Shown here piece after piece: positions 23,140 to 34,473 of a stretch of DNA of 64,000 bases (the stretch's first letter is position 1; each line of letters starts with the position of its first letter). Position numbers and translations under genes: made by a program. Source of the stretch: Nephrocerus scutellatus (taxonomy: Eukaryota; Arthropoda; Insecta; Diptera; Pipunculidae); assembly GCA_947095585.1 (NCBI GenBank), contig OX352763.1, positions 46,963,481 through 47,027,480 on the forward strand, in the 5' to 3' direction. The notes beneath the pieces are model-generated. The model was not told where the DNA came from. It did not search any database and saw only the letters and a program-made list of their open reading frames with translations.

Positions 23140-23400
23140 TATTTGGGCCCTCCCACTTTTAAACACGCCTTTTACTGAACTTTCATGAGAAAGTCAGTTT
23201 TTGGCTCTAACTCTGTCGAGCAGTATTGGATTGAACCCAACTTTTTATAAGATGAAAGGTATTTTTATAACCTTTTATATGATACCAATTAACCCCTTAA
23301 CATCCATCAAACCACTGAGAAAAAAACTCAAAACTTTGGAAGATTTACATTTGGGTGGTACGAGAAAAAATGTTAAGACCAAAATCAATACAATCTTGTA
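23140..23400 (-). repeat. Dispersed repeat family R2 (also 28374-28634 and, inverted, about 49660-49860)
   Basis: Shares, in inverse orientation, the phrases of the segment in the SmF intron: a pyrimidine-rich GGGCCC/CCCAC.. TTTAAA.. ACGCC start, AAAGGTATTTTTATAACCTTTTATATG and ATTAACCCC. Non-coding; a short open frame here is not conserved as protein. Confidence 0.5.
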
Positions 23401-23447
23401 AGGGTTTTTTCACAATAGAAAAACTTAATACTTACAAGTTACAATAT

Positions 23448-23685
23448 TTGCTTCGTTGCTTTGGCTAATCCAGCTTGGCTTTACAAAAGCAAAAGCTTTT
23501 GGCTTTAAATGTTCGATGCATTTTAATTGTTATGTGTGTTAAACAAAACACCGCCTTACGGTGAGCGCTATAACTAAAAAATGGCTTTAGTTATAAATCC
23601 TAAAAACTTTTTGGATTTATATTCGGCTTTATGCTTATGCGATATTGTTGTAAGCCAAGCTGGATTAGCCAAAGCAACGCAGCAA
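23448..23685. mobile_element. Palindromic MITE family M1, copy in duplication unit 1
   Basis: 238 bp with long terminal inverted repeats: left TTGCTTCGTTGCTTTGGCTA..., right the complement of TTGCTGCGTTGCTTTGGCTA..., about 35 bp each. The inside repeats GGCTTTA/ATTTTGG inverted motifs and CGCCTTACGGTGAGC. Relatives lie at 28682-28919 (duplicate), 34974-35125 and 46255-46442. No coding capacity. Confidence 0.75.
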
Positions 23686-24299
23686 TTGTATGGATTTCCA
23701 ACTTTACGAATTGAACCACAAAAACACGCTGAGCTCTCATTTGTTTTAATTTTAGGCGCATTTTTTGGTTAAAGCTGTTATGACACTACCTTTTACTTAC
23801 TTTTACATAGTAAAAGGAAATATAGTAATCAAGGACATTTTCGAACTCGGGATTTTTGCAAATTAACCCGTTACCGTATCTCCAGAGTCAGAAAAAGGTA
23901 AAATAAAAAAAACATCTGTCTTTCTGTATGTCTGTCTGTAACTACTCTACAGCCCATACGGCTGAAATTATCTGGATGAAAAGTCATATTTAAGCTTTTT
24001 ACTTATTTAGCTTATAAAATGTGAGGGGCCAGATGATTTTGAATGAAATCTGACAGCAGGAAGTGACAGTATACTTAGAAAATGTTTCGAGTTATTGCAA
24101 ATAACTCAAAAAGTATACCAGTAAGGAGAAATCTGTTAAGTGCAAAAAAATTTAAATAAAAAAAAACTAAAAATAAAAAAATTAAAAAAAAATTTAATAT
24201 TCTGAATATTCCGGTCCCGTCCGTAAAAGAAAGTCGTGTTGTGCCCAAACCTCCATTTTTTTAAAACTTTTATTTAACTTGACTTGACCCATTTTTTTC
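23686..24299. other. Repeat-rich non-coding spacer
   Basis: AT-rich DNA with CTGTCTTTCTGTATGTCTGTCTGTAACT-like pyrimidine repeats near 23915-23945 and a CAGCCCATACGGCTGAAATT phrase resembling the repeats further right. No gene. Confidence 0.4.
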
Positions 24300-24725
24300 T
24301 GTATTTTAGTATACTTCTTTTTACCAACCTTCCACACGACCTAGAGAGTTGAAATTTTGTGTGTCTAAGTCCAAAATAGCATTTTTATATTCCGTATGAC
24401 ACGTGTAGCGTGTCGCGTGTGACGCGTTTGATGAGTTGAAATTTTTTTTTACTTCTTTGAGGTTCTTTTTAACAACATTCCGAAAACACATAGAGAGCTT
24501 AAGCTTTGTGAGTATCTAAGTCCAAAATAGCATTTTATTATATTCTGGCAATGACGCGAGTAGCGTTTTGCGTGATGGGTTGGAATCGCGCCATTTCTTT
24601 TTTTTAGGTCTTTTTTAACCACCTATCGCACGACCTACAGGGCTGAAATTTTGTGAGCGGCTCAATGTCAGCGGCCCATTTTGATATCCCGCATTTGACG
24701 CGTGTTGCAAGTCGCTTGTGGCACT
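24300..24725 (+). repeat. Three diverged tandem repeats of about 145 bp
   Basis: Blocks starting near 24305, 24455 and 24595 share the order TTCTTTTTA, ACCAACCTTCC/ACAACATTCC/ACCACCTATC, CACGACCTA, GAGTTGAAATTTTGTG, TAAGTCCAAAATAGCATTTT and a GACGCG-rich end. The third is the most diverged. Non-coding. Duplicated at 29534-29959. Confidence 0.6.
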
Positions 24726-24864
24726 CAAAATCAGATATTTTGGCGATTATTACCGTATAATTAATGACTGTGTGGCGTGTTTCGATGTATACATAAAAGT
24801 TTGTACCCGAAAAACGAAGTTTTTTTACATTTACTTGTTTGGGAATGTAAATTGGCTCAAAACT

Positions 24865-24997
24865 AGCGGCGGATAAACGAGATAGCAAGTTATATAAGTA
24901 ATAGTAACTCTTTTCCGATCAAAGCTTCCATGCGTTTTGGAAATCTGGCTGTATCTTATCTACATATTTCAAAAAAAGCTTGCTATCTCGTTTATCC
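24865..24997. repeat. Fold-back inverted repeat
   Basis: Arms GGATAAACGAGATAGCAAG (within 24865-24889) and CTTGCTATCTCGTTTATCC (24979-24997) are exact reverse complements, 19 bp, around a loop of about 90 bp. Likely the core of a small inverted-repeat element. Duplicated about 5234 bp downstream. Confidence 0.7.
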
Positions 24998-25330
24998 ACA
25001 GCTTGTTTTTAATAAAAATAAGACAACAATGTGAAAATGTCAAGTTATTTTTTGATTTTGATGACGATCTAAAGGATAACAAAAGTTTCAATTTTAAAAA
25101 GTTATACGCACTAATAAAATAATTTTAATCGCTTTAATTTATTAAAATCTTTTACTTAACTTGTTAAAACATAGTTTGACACGAACTGAACAGTTCTTTC
25201 TTGGTTGTGTAAAAAGAGGGTATGCTCGACCAAAAAAACCAATAGTAGAAAATATTACACAGGTGCAAAAAATACACTGACTCCAAATTTTTCGTTCAAA
25301 CGAGCATATCGATTGCAATTTTGTAACTAT

Positions 25331-25969
25331 AGCTGTGTTCAACCACAAAAATGTCAGTGCAGAGCAGTGCAGAGCAGTGCAGAGCAGTGCAGGTTCATGA
25401 AAACTGTCAGAGCAGCAAGTTCAAGCAAAAACGTCATACGTCAGATGTTAAAAAGGGACGAAATCCGTTCCCAGTGCCTGCGACGACGTTGTTGGAATGT
25501 TAAGCACAAAATCCTCTTCCTCCTCTTCATCTTTAGTCATAGAACTTTCAAACACTTGCGTTCGGAATTCTTCGTCTAAATATACATAGATTTAATTAAG
25601 AAATTATTGGATTAATATTTCTTTTTTATTTTTCTACTTACTTTGTTCCAAATTTAATTTGGTGTTGGGAGAACACTGAATTACTAGAGATTTCCCTTCA
25701 CTCGACGTTAGCTCTATTCTATGCATAATTTTAAAATTTTATTCAAAAATCACAAAAATATAATCGAATGAATGAAGCATCTGATTTTGACAGTTTTTAC
25801 CTATCTGCACTAGCTCAAAAGCTAGTGCAGAATATTCAGAACTAGAGTACACTAGTTCAGCTCAATGAACACTAATCAGTGTAAGTCAGTGCAGAAATTT
25901 TCACAATGAACACAAAAAAGTTACACTTTTCTGCCCAGAGTAGTCCAGGGCAGCTGGTTGAACACAACT
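25331..25969 (-). mobile_element. 639-bp inverted-repeat DNA element (internally deleted, probably PIF/Harbinger-type) inserted in copy 1 only
   Basis: Terminal repeats AGCTGTGTTCAACCA (left) and complement of AGTTGTGTTCAACCA (right), flanked by TAT on both sides (25328-25330, 25970-25972). The corresponding place in copy 2 (30555-30575) is the uninterrupted empty site with one TAT. Inside, a GTGCAGAGCA unit repeats three to four times near the left end. On the minus strand an ATG at about 25724 opens an exon (MHRIELTSSEGKSL) with a GTAAGT donor and a downstream acidic exon (DEEEEEDFV) that stops near 25460, apparently the leftover of an element-encoded protein. A TWA-like 3-bp duplication suggests PIF/Harbinger; the superfamily is not proven. 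Confidence 0.82.
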
Positions 25970-25972
25970 TAT

Positions 25973-26219
25973 AACTATGTTTCAATGAACTGCAAGAGTT
26001 GGGTTGGGTTAAAATTTATTATCATCAAATGAAAATGGCGTCACGCGTTTCCAAGTAATCATGTTAAACTGAGTGGAAATTTTGACCATAGAATACAAAA
26101 TCAGACGACTACATACAATATAATAACAATCGCCATTTTGAATTTCAACTCTACTCTACCAAGGTATTTTCGTTGAGTTCAAACTGAGTTTAACGAAAAC
26201 TCAACTCAATCTCGTTTTC
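25973..26219. other. Spacer between the 639-bp element and the LINE 3' end
   Basis: AT-rich, with GAGTT/AACTC words (GTTGAGTTCAAACTGAGTTTAACG, then ACTCAACTCAATC) forming short inverted similarities. No gene. Confidence 0.35.
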
Positions 26220-26693
26220 ATGAATGCTCACTCAGGATCAACCCAGGTTTTACCCACCATGGAAACGAGATATATGAGTGGAATCTTTGTTTTTTTTTTA
26301 TAATTTGCGCACGCGAAAAGGGGTTTGCACTCTTATTATGTTCAGCTATATGCTTGGTACAGGGTGGGGGGTAAGGAAAAGGGGAAGAAAAGAGGAGATG
26401 TGTTTTGAATGCCTGTGAACACATGCGTGTTGCATGGCTGAAGAACCAATCCCTGAACTTAACTGTACGTCCGAAGATGGGCTTAGGGCTAAACTGAAGA
26501 GCATTTAGAGCCACGAGTATTGCGGTGGGGTTCAAGGAGAGGTGGCATGCAACTGGCTATTTCTCTTGAGCACCGCTGATGGAATAAGCGATAAAAGAGT
26601 GACAAGCAGGAGACGTTCCTGCGGTGTTCAAGTGAATCTATTGATTTCGCAATTTTTTCGTCACCGATAAGTTTTATCGCATGGTTTTGTATT
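26220..26693 (-). mobile_element. Jockey-like LINE 3' end, truncated by the duplication breakpoint
   Basis: Minus strand reads the LINE C-terminus: GDEKIAKSIDSLEHRRNVSC, REIASCMPPLLEP..NTRGSK, then SPKPIFGRTVKFRDWFF and a basic tail. Identical in structure to 30812-31285, where the LINE continues into its RT domain. Here it is cut at 26693, where copy 2 begins. Confidence 0.85.
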
Positions 26694-26703
26694 ATTGTAT
26701 TGT

Positions 26704-28241
26704 ATAGGATCGACAAATGTTTATTGAAGATGATAACCATTGATTATCAACCGCTGTCACTGGTGGAAAATTCGGGATTTCTGGAATATACCCATATGCT
26801 TCAGCCTCTACATAAGCCTCCTAACAGGAAAACGCTTACAATGACGTTGCTACCCAATCTTTATAATGAAGTCGCGGGAAAAATAAAATTTACGTTGTCG
26901 GGTGTAGACTACGTCGGAGTAACAACTGACATGTGGACTTCTGATAGCAATAAATCGTACTGCACCGTCACTTGCCATTTTAATTTTGAAGATAAGCTGT
27001 ACTCGCCAGTAATTGCTACAAGAGAAATGCGAGAAGCGCATACAGGGAGCAATATTGCCAAAGTTCTGACAAAAATTTTTGAAGAATGGGGCGTTAATGA
27101 CAAAATCGTAACGGTTGTTTCAGATAATGGAGCAAACATAAAAAACGCAATAAATGAGCACCTGAAAAAATACCATCATCCCTGTGTGGCTCATACATTG
27201 AACTTAAGCGTAAATGATGGAATTGCTGCAAATGCTGAATTTTCGGATTTATTAAAAAAATGTAGAGCATTGGTAACTAATTTTAAGCAGAGTACTTTGG
27301 CATCCGAAAAACTAAGGAAAACCAAAGAAAACATGTCACTTCCACAGCTTAAAATAAAGCAAGATGTTGTTACGAGGTGGAATTCGTCGTTAATTATGAT
27401 AGAAAGGCTATAAGCAATTAAGGATCCTCTTTCGGTTGCAGTTATTGATTTACCAAGAGCTCCAGAATTTTTGGTTGCATCCGAATGGGAATTGATTAAA
27501 GATTGCATTCCACTTCTAACACCATTTGACACGCTTACAAAGGAACTTTCTGGGGAGGATTATCCGACCATGGGTCTTGTGATACCCTTATTGCGAGGGC
27601 TTCAATTAAAAATTAAAAATCGGAGCTGTTTAACACTAACTGGTACCAAGCTTCAACATAATTTATCACAAATAATCATGAGACGGTTTGGTACTTTTGA
27701 AAGTAACAAAATTGCTTCGAAGACAACTCTGCTGGATCCAAGACTCAAAAAAGCAGCTTTCGGATTAGAAGAAAATGCGAGAAATGCTGAAAGATGGCTT
27801 AAAGAGGAACTGAATGGTCTTATTTGTCGGAGTAGACCTACACAAACGTCGGAAACAATAAGTCCATCGACAAGCACAGTATCAGCACAAAAAGATCCTG
27901 ATTCTCTCTGGTTTGACTTCGACGAAAAGTTGGCCCACACGCAGACAGTCATTACACCAGAAGTAACTGCAACATTGACATTGAGGCAATATTTCGAATT
28001 ACCTCATCTACCAAGATCTGCAAATCCGCTGGAATTTTGGAAGGAACATAAGAATTCACTACCCGATTTGTATAAGCTGTATCTGAAATATTCAGCTATA
28101 CCTGCAACGTCTGTGCCTTCAGAAAGAGTTTTTTCTAAGGCTGGTCAACTGACGAACGACCGCCGAAATCGGTTACTAGACAAAAATTTGGACAAAATAA
28201 ATTTTTTAAATAGTTATTTTTCAAAATGTGGGCACTGTTAA
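26704..28241 (+). pseudogene. hAT transposase copy 2, 5'-truncated by the duplication
   Basis: Same reading as copy 1 from residue block RIDKCLLKM to the stop at 28241. The BED finger and the start region are missing, because the duplication breakpoint lies inside the gene. It shares the in-frame TAA (27411-27413) with copy 1, so that stop predates the duplication. DDE motifs and the C-terminal SVPSERVFSKAG block are present. Non-functional. The hAT right terminal repeat follows and ends near 28350, but there is no left end. Confidence 0.9.
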
Positions 28242-28681
28242 GTCTTAGTTCAAAAGTTCATCAGTTTTTGTTATAACTTTAAAACTTTAATTTAATGTAA
28301 AAAAAAAATAATAATCGATTCTTGAAATCATTCGATTATGCCCATCACTAACATGTAGCAGCTTTGATAGCAATATTTGGGCCCTCCCACTTTTAAACAC
28401 GCCTTTTACTGAACTTTCATGAGAAAGTCAGTTTTTGGCTCTAACTCTGTCGAGCAGTATTGGATTGAACCCAACTTTTTATAAGATGAAAGGTATTTTT
28501 ATAACCTTTTATATGATACCAATTAACCCCTTAACATCCATCAAACCACTGAGAAAAAAACTCAAAACTTTGGAAGATTTACATTTGGGTGGTACGAGAA
28601 AAAATGTTAAGACCAAAATCAATACAATCTTGTAAGGGTTTTTTCACAATAGAAAAACTTAATACTTACAAGTTACAATAT

Positions 28682-28919
28682 TTGCTTCGTTGCTTTGGCT
28701 AATCCAGCTTGGCTTTACAAAAACAAAAGCTTTTGGCTTTAAATGTTCGATGCATTTTAATTGTTATGTGTGTTAAACAAAACACCGCCTTACGGTGAGC
28801 GCTATAACTAAAAAATGGCTTTAGTTATAAATCCTAAAAACTTTTTGGATTTATATTCGGCTTTATGCTTATGCGATATTGTTGTAAGCCAAGCTGGATT
28901 AGCCAAAGCAACGCAGCAA
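28682..28919. mobile_element. Palindromic MITE family M1, copy in duplication unit 2
   Basis: Duplicate of 23448-23685 by the segmental duplication, with one noticed base difference near 28722. Not an independent insertion. Confidence 0.75.
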
Positions 28920-30811
28920 TTGTATGGATTTCCAACTTTACGAATTGAACCACAAAAACACGCTGAGCTCTCATTTGTTTTAATTTTAGGCGCATTTTTT
29001 GGTTAAAGCTGTTATGACACTACCTTTTACTTACTTTTACATAGTAAAAGGAAATATAGTAATCAAGGACATTTTCGAACTCGGGATTTTTGCAAATTAA
29101 CCCGTTACCGTATCTCCAGAGTCAGAAAAAGGTAAAATAAAAAAAACATCTGTCTTTCTGTATGTCTGTCTGTAACTACTCTACAGCCCATACGGCTGAA
29201 ATTATCTGGATGAAAAGTCATATTTAAGCTTTTTACTTATTTAGCTTATAAAATGTGAGGGGCCAGATGATTTTGAATGAAATCTGACAGCAGGAAGTGA
29301 CAGTATACTTAGAAAATGTTTCGGGTTATTGCAAATAACTCAAAAAGTATACCAGTAAGGAGAAATCTGTTAAGTGCAAAAAAATTTAAATAAAAAAAAA
29401 CTAAAAATAAAAAAATTAAAAAAAAATTTAATATTCTGAATATTCCGGTCCCGTCCGTAAAAGAAAGTCGTGTTGTGCCCAAACCTCCATTTTTTTAAAA
29501 CTTTTATTTAACTTGACTTGACCCATTTTTTTCTGTATTTTAGTATACTTCTTTTTACCAACCTTCCACACGACCCAGAGAGTTGAAATTTTGTGTGTCT
29601 AAGTCCAAAATAGCATTTTTATATTCCGTATGACACGTGAAGCGTGTCGCGTGTGACGCGTTTGATGAGTTGAAATTTTTTTTTACTTCTTTGAGGTTCT
29701 TTTTAACAACATTCCGAAAACACATAGAGAGCTTAAGCTTTGTGAGTATCTAAGTCCAAAATAGCATTTTATTATATTCTGGCAATGACGCGAGTAGCGT
29801 TTTGCGTGATGGGTTGGAATCGCGCCATTTCTTTTTTTTAGGTCTTTTTTAACCACCTATCGCACGACCTACAGGGCTGAAATTTTGTGAGCGGCTCAAT
29901 GTCAGCGGCCCATTTTGATATCCCGCATTTGACGCGTGTTGCAAGTCGCTTGTGGCACTCAAAATCAGATATTTTGGCGATTATTACCGTATAATTAATG
30001 ACTGTGTGGCGTGTTTCGATGTATACATAAAAGTTTGTACCCGAAAAACGAAGTTTTTTTACATTTACTTGTTTGGGAATGTAAATTGGCTCAAAACTAG
30101 CGGCGGATAAACGAGATAGCAAGTTATATTAGTAATAGTAACTCTTTTCCGATCAAAGCTTCCATGCGTTTTGGAAATCTGGCTGTATCTTATCTACATA
30201 TTTCAAAAAAAGCTTGCTATCTCGTTTATCCACAGCTTGTTTTTAATAAAAATAAGACAACAATGTGAAAATGTCAAGTTATTTTTTGATTTTGATGACG
30301 ATCTAAAGGATAACAAAAGTTTCAATTTTAAAAAGTTATACGCACTAATAAAATAATTTTAATCGCTTTAATTTATTAAAATCTTTTACTTAACTTGTTA
30401 AAACATAGTTTGACACGAACTGAACAGTTCTTTCTTGGTTGTGTAAAAAGAGGGTATGCTCGACCAAAAAAACCAATAGTAGAAAATATTACACAGGTGC
30501 AAAAAATACACTGACGCCAAATTTTTCGTTCAAACGAGCATATCGATTGCAATTTTGTAACTATAACTATGTTTCAATGAACTGCAAGAGTTGGGTTGGG
30601 TTAAAATTTATTATCATCAAATGAAAATGGCGTCACGCGTTTCCAAGTAATCATGTTAAACTGAGTGGAAATTTTGACCATAGAATACAAAATCAGACGA
30701 CTACATACAATATAATAACAATCGCCATTTTGAATTTCAACTCTACTCTACCAAGGTATTTTCGTTGAGTTCAAACTGAGTTTAACGAAAACTCAACTCA
30801 ATCTCGTTTTC

Positions 30812-33540
30812 ATGAATGCTCACTCAGGATCAACCCAGGTTTTACCCACCATGGAAACGAGATATATGAGTGGAATCTTTGTTTTTTTTTTATAATTTGC
30901 GCACGCGAAAAGGGGTTTGCACTCTTATTATGTTCAGCTATATGCTTGGTACAGGGTGGGGGGTAAGGAAAAGGGGAAGAAAAGAGGAGATGTGTTTTGA
31001 ATGCCTGTGAACACATGCGTGTTGCATGGCTGAAGAACCAATCCCTGAACTTAACTGTACGTCAGAAGATGGGCTTAGGGCTAAACTGAAGAGCATTTAG
31101 AGCCACGAGTATTGCGCTGGGGTTCAAGGAGAGGTGGCATGCAACTGGCTATTTCTCTTGAGCACCGCTGATGGAATAAGCGATAAAAGAGTGACAAGCA
31201 GGAGACGTTCCTGCGGTGTTCAAGTGAATCTATTGATTTCGCAATTTTTTCGTCACCGATAAGTTTTATCGCATGGTTTTGTATTCTATCTTGCTGATGC
31301 AAAGTGGTTTTAGGCGCACCAAACCGAATATGACAATTGTACTCAAGTTTACGGCGAATAAAAGCCTTGTAGATAGTAGCCAGATCACAGGGGTTAGAGA
31401 ACCTAGGTAAGAACTTAACGTACTAAGCATATGTAGTTGTATGAGTTCCACATGAGAAGTTGAGGGACGTTCCTCAAACTTATACGAGAAGCTGAGAGTG
31501 TTGTCGTCAGCGAAAGAGTAAATTGGATTAGAAGTCACAGATAAGAGATCATTAATATAAATGAGAGAGAGAGTGTCGGCGACAAAAGAGCCAGCAAAAG
31601 ATGTGATGTATTTCAGACTTGAACCTTCCAATACAACTTGAATTGAGCGGTCCAAAAGATAGCTTCTAATCTAATGAAGCAGTTTTCGTCGACTACATAA
31701 GCACGCATTTTGGACAAAAAAGCTTGAAGCCAAACTCTGTCAAAGGCTTTGGAAACATCGAGTGCAAACGCTTTGCTTTGATGCAAAGACCGGTTCGGTG
31801 AGAAATACCATCAAATCACCAGTAGAACGTTGCCCACGCAATCCATACTGCCGGTCACTAAGGATTTCGTTGGTTTCAAGATATTTCTTAAGCTGAAAAT
31901 TGATCAGCGTTTCCCTGACCCTGGAAAGAATGGATATAAGTGCTATGGATCGGTACGATGAAGGAGACGACGGCTAGCCTTTTTTGGGTATAGTCTGCAC
32001 AAAGGCTGTTTTCCATATTCTCGGGAAGAGTCCAGAAGAATATGATAGATGGAAAAGCTTACGCAATGGTAATTCCAGCTTAGAAGAACACCTCTTCAGA
32101 ACTAATTGGGAAACACCATGTGGTCCAGCGGATTTGTGAGTGTTGAGTTCGTTTAAAACTCTAGCAACTGCATGATTATGAATGAATATCTGTCCCATAG
32201 AGTGTTCAATACTCTGAGGTGCAGGATGCAGCAATGCACAATCGGGAAGCATGGAGCTAGCGGCGAAATGCGCAGCAAACAGATTGGCCTTGTCTATAGA
32301 GCTGACAACTGCAATGTCGACGTCGAGGCTGTATTTTTGATTCTTTTCACGTATGACCAACATTTTTTACTACCTTTGGGACTTTGTAGAATTTTTTGCC
32401 TCAATTTTTGGCGTATGGGAATTTAACTCGCCGAAGATGAGCATTGCAATCATTTCTGGCTCGTTTAAAATTTGTTCGGTTTTCCTCAAACTTATTTCTG
32501 GAAGGTATACAGTCTCCCATACCAGTAAGGATGATGTTTGTGATTGTATCGGCGGCGGCATACTCGTTGCTATAACGAAACAGTAGTGACCAGTTAATAT
32601 TCCCAAAGAAGTTGTTAAGGCCGTCCCAATTGGCTTTCTCGTATTGCCATACTGTTTTTTGGGATTTTTCCCTCTAATTGTGTGGTGTGAGAAACTAGCC
32701 GATACAACAAAATGGTCAGATGAGCCTAAAGGCGATAATACATTCAAGGAGTAATTATCAGGACGAGAAGTAAGGAACAAGTCAAGGGTGTTCGCGGAAT
32801 GATTTGGCAATGTCAGGTATTCTTGTAGGCTCATTTACAAGCTGAAAAAGGTGATTAAATTCAGCGAACAACTCAACATCGCTTCCTACGGGTAATGTCT
32901 GGCGAAGCCACCCAGAACTGTGTACATTAAAAATTGGCCGCAATACCGATTTCAGTGTTATCATCGTTTATGACAGTTCTTGCAATTGAATCAGACGGTG
33001 CATCAAACTCGTGAAGAGTTGAAAATCTGTCTAAGTTAGGGCTTCTATTAATCCGAAGTATCAGAATTCTCAAATACTGGAGTTTCGCTCAGTGCCAGAA
33101 TTGCTGGACTATGGACATGTACATATGTAAACAAAGCGAAAAAATTCGTTCTCAGCCCACGTATGTTGCTCAGATCCACTCTGAAATTACTCATAATTAC
33201 AAAAAACAAGCACACAAAACACAACTTACCTGTTCTTTTAATCGAATTTATGTAGTGGATGTCACACAGTTATTGACACAAACTGGCATGTATCGTATCG
33301 CCAGTGTTATACCTTCACGTCAAAATGAGTCAAATCACCGGAAGAAACAAACACACAATCCGTTATTCGATTGCCAAAGAGTTAGATTATTAACACACTG
33401 CCGCATGTGAAACATACGACAGTTATGTTCCACTAAGTTCTTTAGTTGCGCTGTTGAGGATGGGGTAGACGGACACACACACTGCACATTGCACTTGATG
33501 ATTGGCCGATCGCGCAAACAGTTTATCGTTTGCTTGCACT
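30812..33540 (-). mobile_element. Jockey-like non-LTR retrotransposon (LINE), degraded ORF2
   Basis: Minus-strand order from the right: a 5' region to about 33540 with no clear ORF1; endonuclease pieces around 32964-32700 including LDLFLTSRPDNYS and the SPLGSSDHFVVSASF motif (APE-type SDH); RT entry at 32363-31974 (KSAGPHGVSQLVLKRCSS, SYSSGLFPRIWKTAFVQ, IPKKG); RSTGDLM near 31830; a broken D-containing block near 31770; RT catalytic FADDNTLSF near 31510; and the C-terminus with QQDRIQNHAIKLIGDEKI to about 30850. Frameshifts and stops make it inactive. Family members are at 4060-4880, 26220-26693, 52040-52560 and 52570-52925. Jockey clade is inferred from domain order and motifs. Confidence 0.85.
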
Positions 33541-34473
33541 TATATTTGTTTTGATTTTTGTGTGCACAAACACAAGAAAATCATGGAGAACGGGGACAAC
33601 CACCTAACCTGAAAGTCTACGGCATACAACGCTTTATTAAATCAAATGACCGAATTTTGTTTCGATTCAGATGCAGGTGTGTATTTTAAAGCATATTTCA
33701 ACAGATACAGCGAGTTTATTAAAGAAGACGGTAAAACATTGGATGATGCTACAAAAGTGAGGCTTCTTCTGCAGAAATTATACATTGCTAACTTCGACAA
33801 GTATGCAAATTTTTTTGGGCCGCAAAAGTATCTTTTTCGAACTAGATTCGAATGCTTTCTGATGGAAAAATCTATTACAGAGGATTTTTTATCCTATGCT
33901 GACACAGTTAAATAAGCATTACGAACAATCACAATTATCCAAATTAACCTTGGAAAAGTTCAAATTTGTATTTTTCATTTGTGGTTTGCGTTCATCCCGT
34001 GATTCCGAAATTCGTACCAGATTGTTAGCAAAAGTCGAGTCAGAGACTGCCCATTCAAAAATCATAAATGTCAACAGTGTGGAAAAACCGGTCACAAGGA
34101 AGGTTACAGAAATTGTTCTTCTTCCCAACATACATCAAAAGAACAGATAAGTTCCAAAAATCCTTCTAATAGTAACAAACGATAATCTAAAGGCATATTT
34201 TCCGTAATTCCGTTGATGTGGTTACCAAACACAAAATCGCATTCGTCAGCATTAATGGAATTTCTGTAAAGCTACAAATATATACCGGTTCTGACATAAC
34301 GATCGTGTCACAGGATACATGGAAGGTAATAGGGAAACCGATCTTATCACCGACTACTGTTCATATAGCTCACACAGCGTCAGGTCAACCAATGGAACTT
34401 CTAGCACAGTTCTACTGTGAGATGTCATTCCAAAACGAAATCAAAGCAGGACATTGCTACGTTTCAACTTAGC

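Larger units (their letters stand above)
21470..26693 (+). repeat. Tandem duplication, copy 1 (5224 bp including a 642-bp insertion event)
   Basis: Runs from inside the hAT transposase (ATAGGATCGAC) through the hAT right end, a repeat-rich spacer and a LINE 3' end (to ...GGTTTTGTATT). The same order recurs at 26704-31285 with offset 5234 (4592 after the insertion at 25331-25972). I noticed only about ten single-base differences. The two copies are separated by a 10-bp filler, ATTGTATTGT. Confidence 0.92.
26704..31285 (+). repeat. Tandem duplication, copy 2 (4582 bp)
   Basis: Begins in the middle of the hAT transposase at ATAGGATCGAC and ends at GGTTTTGTATT, after which the ancestral LINE continues. 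Lacks the 639-bp element. Sub-features, offset from copy 1: R2 repeat 28374-28634, M1 MITE 28682-28919, triple repeat 29534-29959, fold-back 30099-30231, spacer to 30811. Confidence 0.92.

Noticed and set aside
23201..23772. Short plus-strand frames of 66 and 63 codons (also at 28435-29006)
   Set aside because: They fall in the R2 repeat and the palindromic MITE; no protein similarity, and duplicated only because the segment is.
33111..33517. Plus and minus frames of 99 and 60 codons between the LINE and the gypsy element
   Set aside because: No similarity to Gag, ORF1 or host proteins seen; most likely LINE 5' untranslated sequence.
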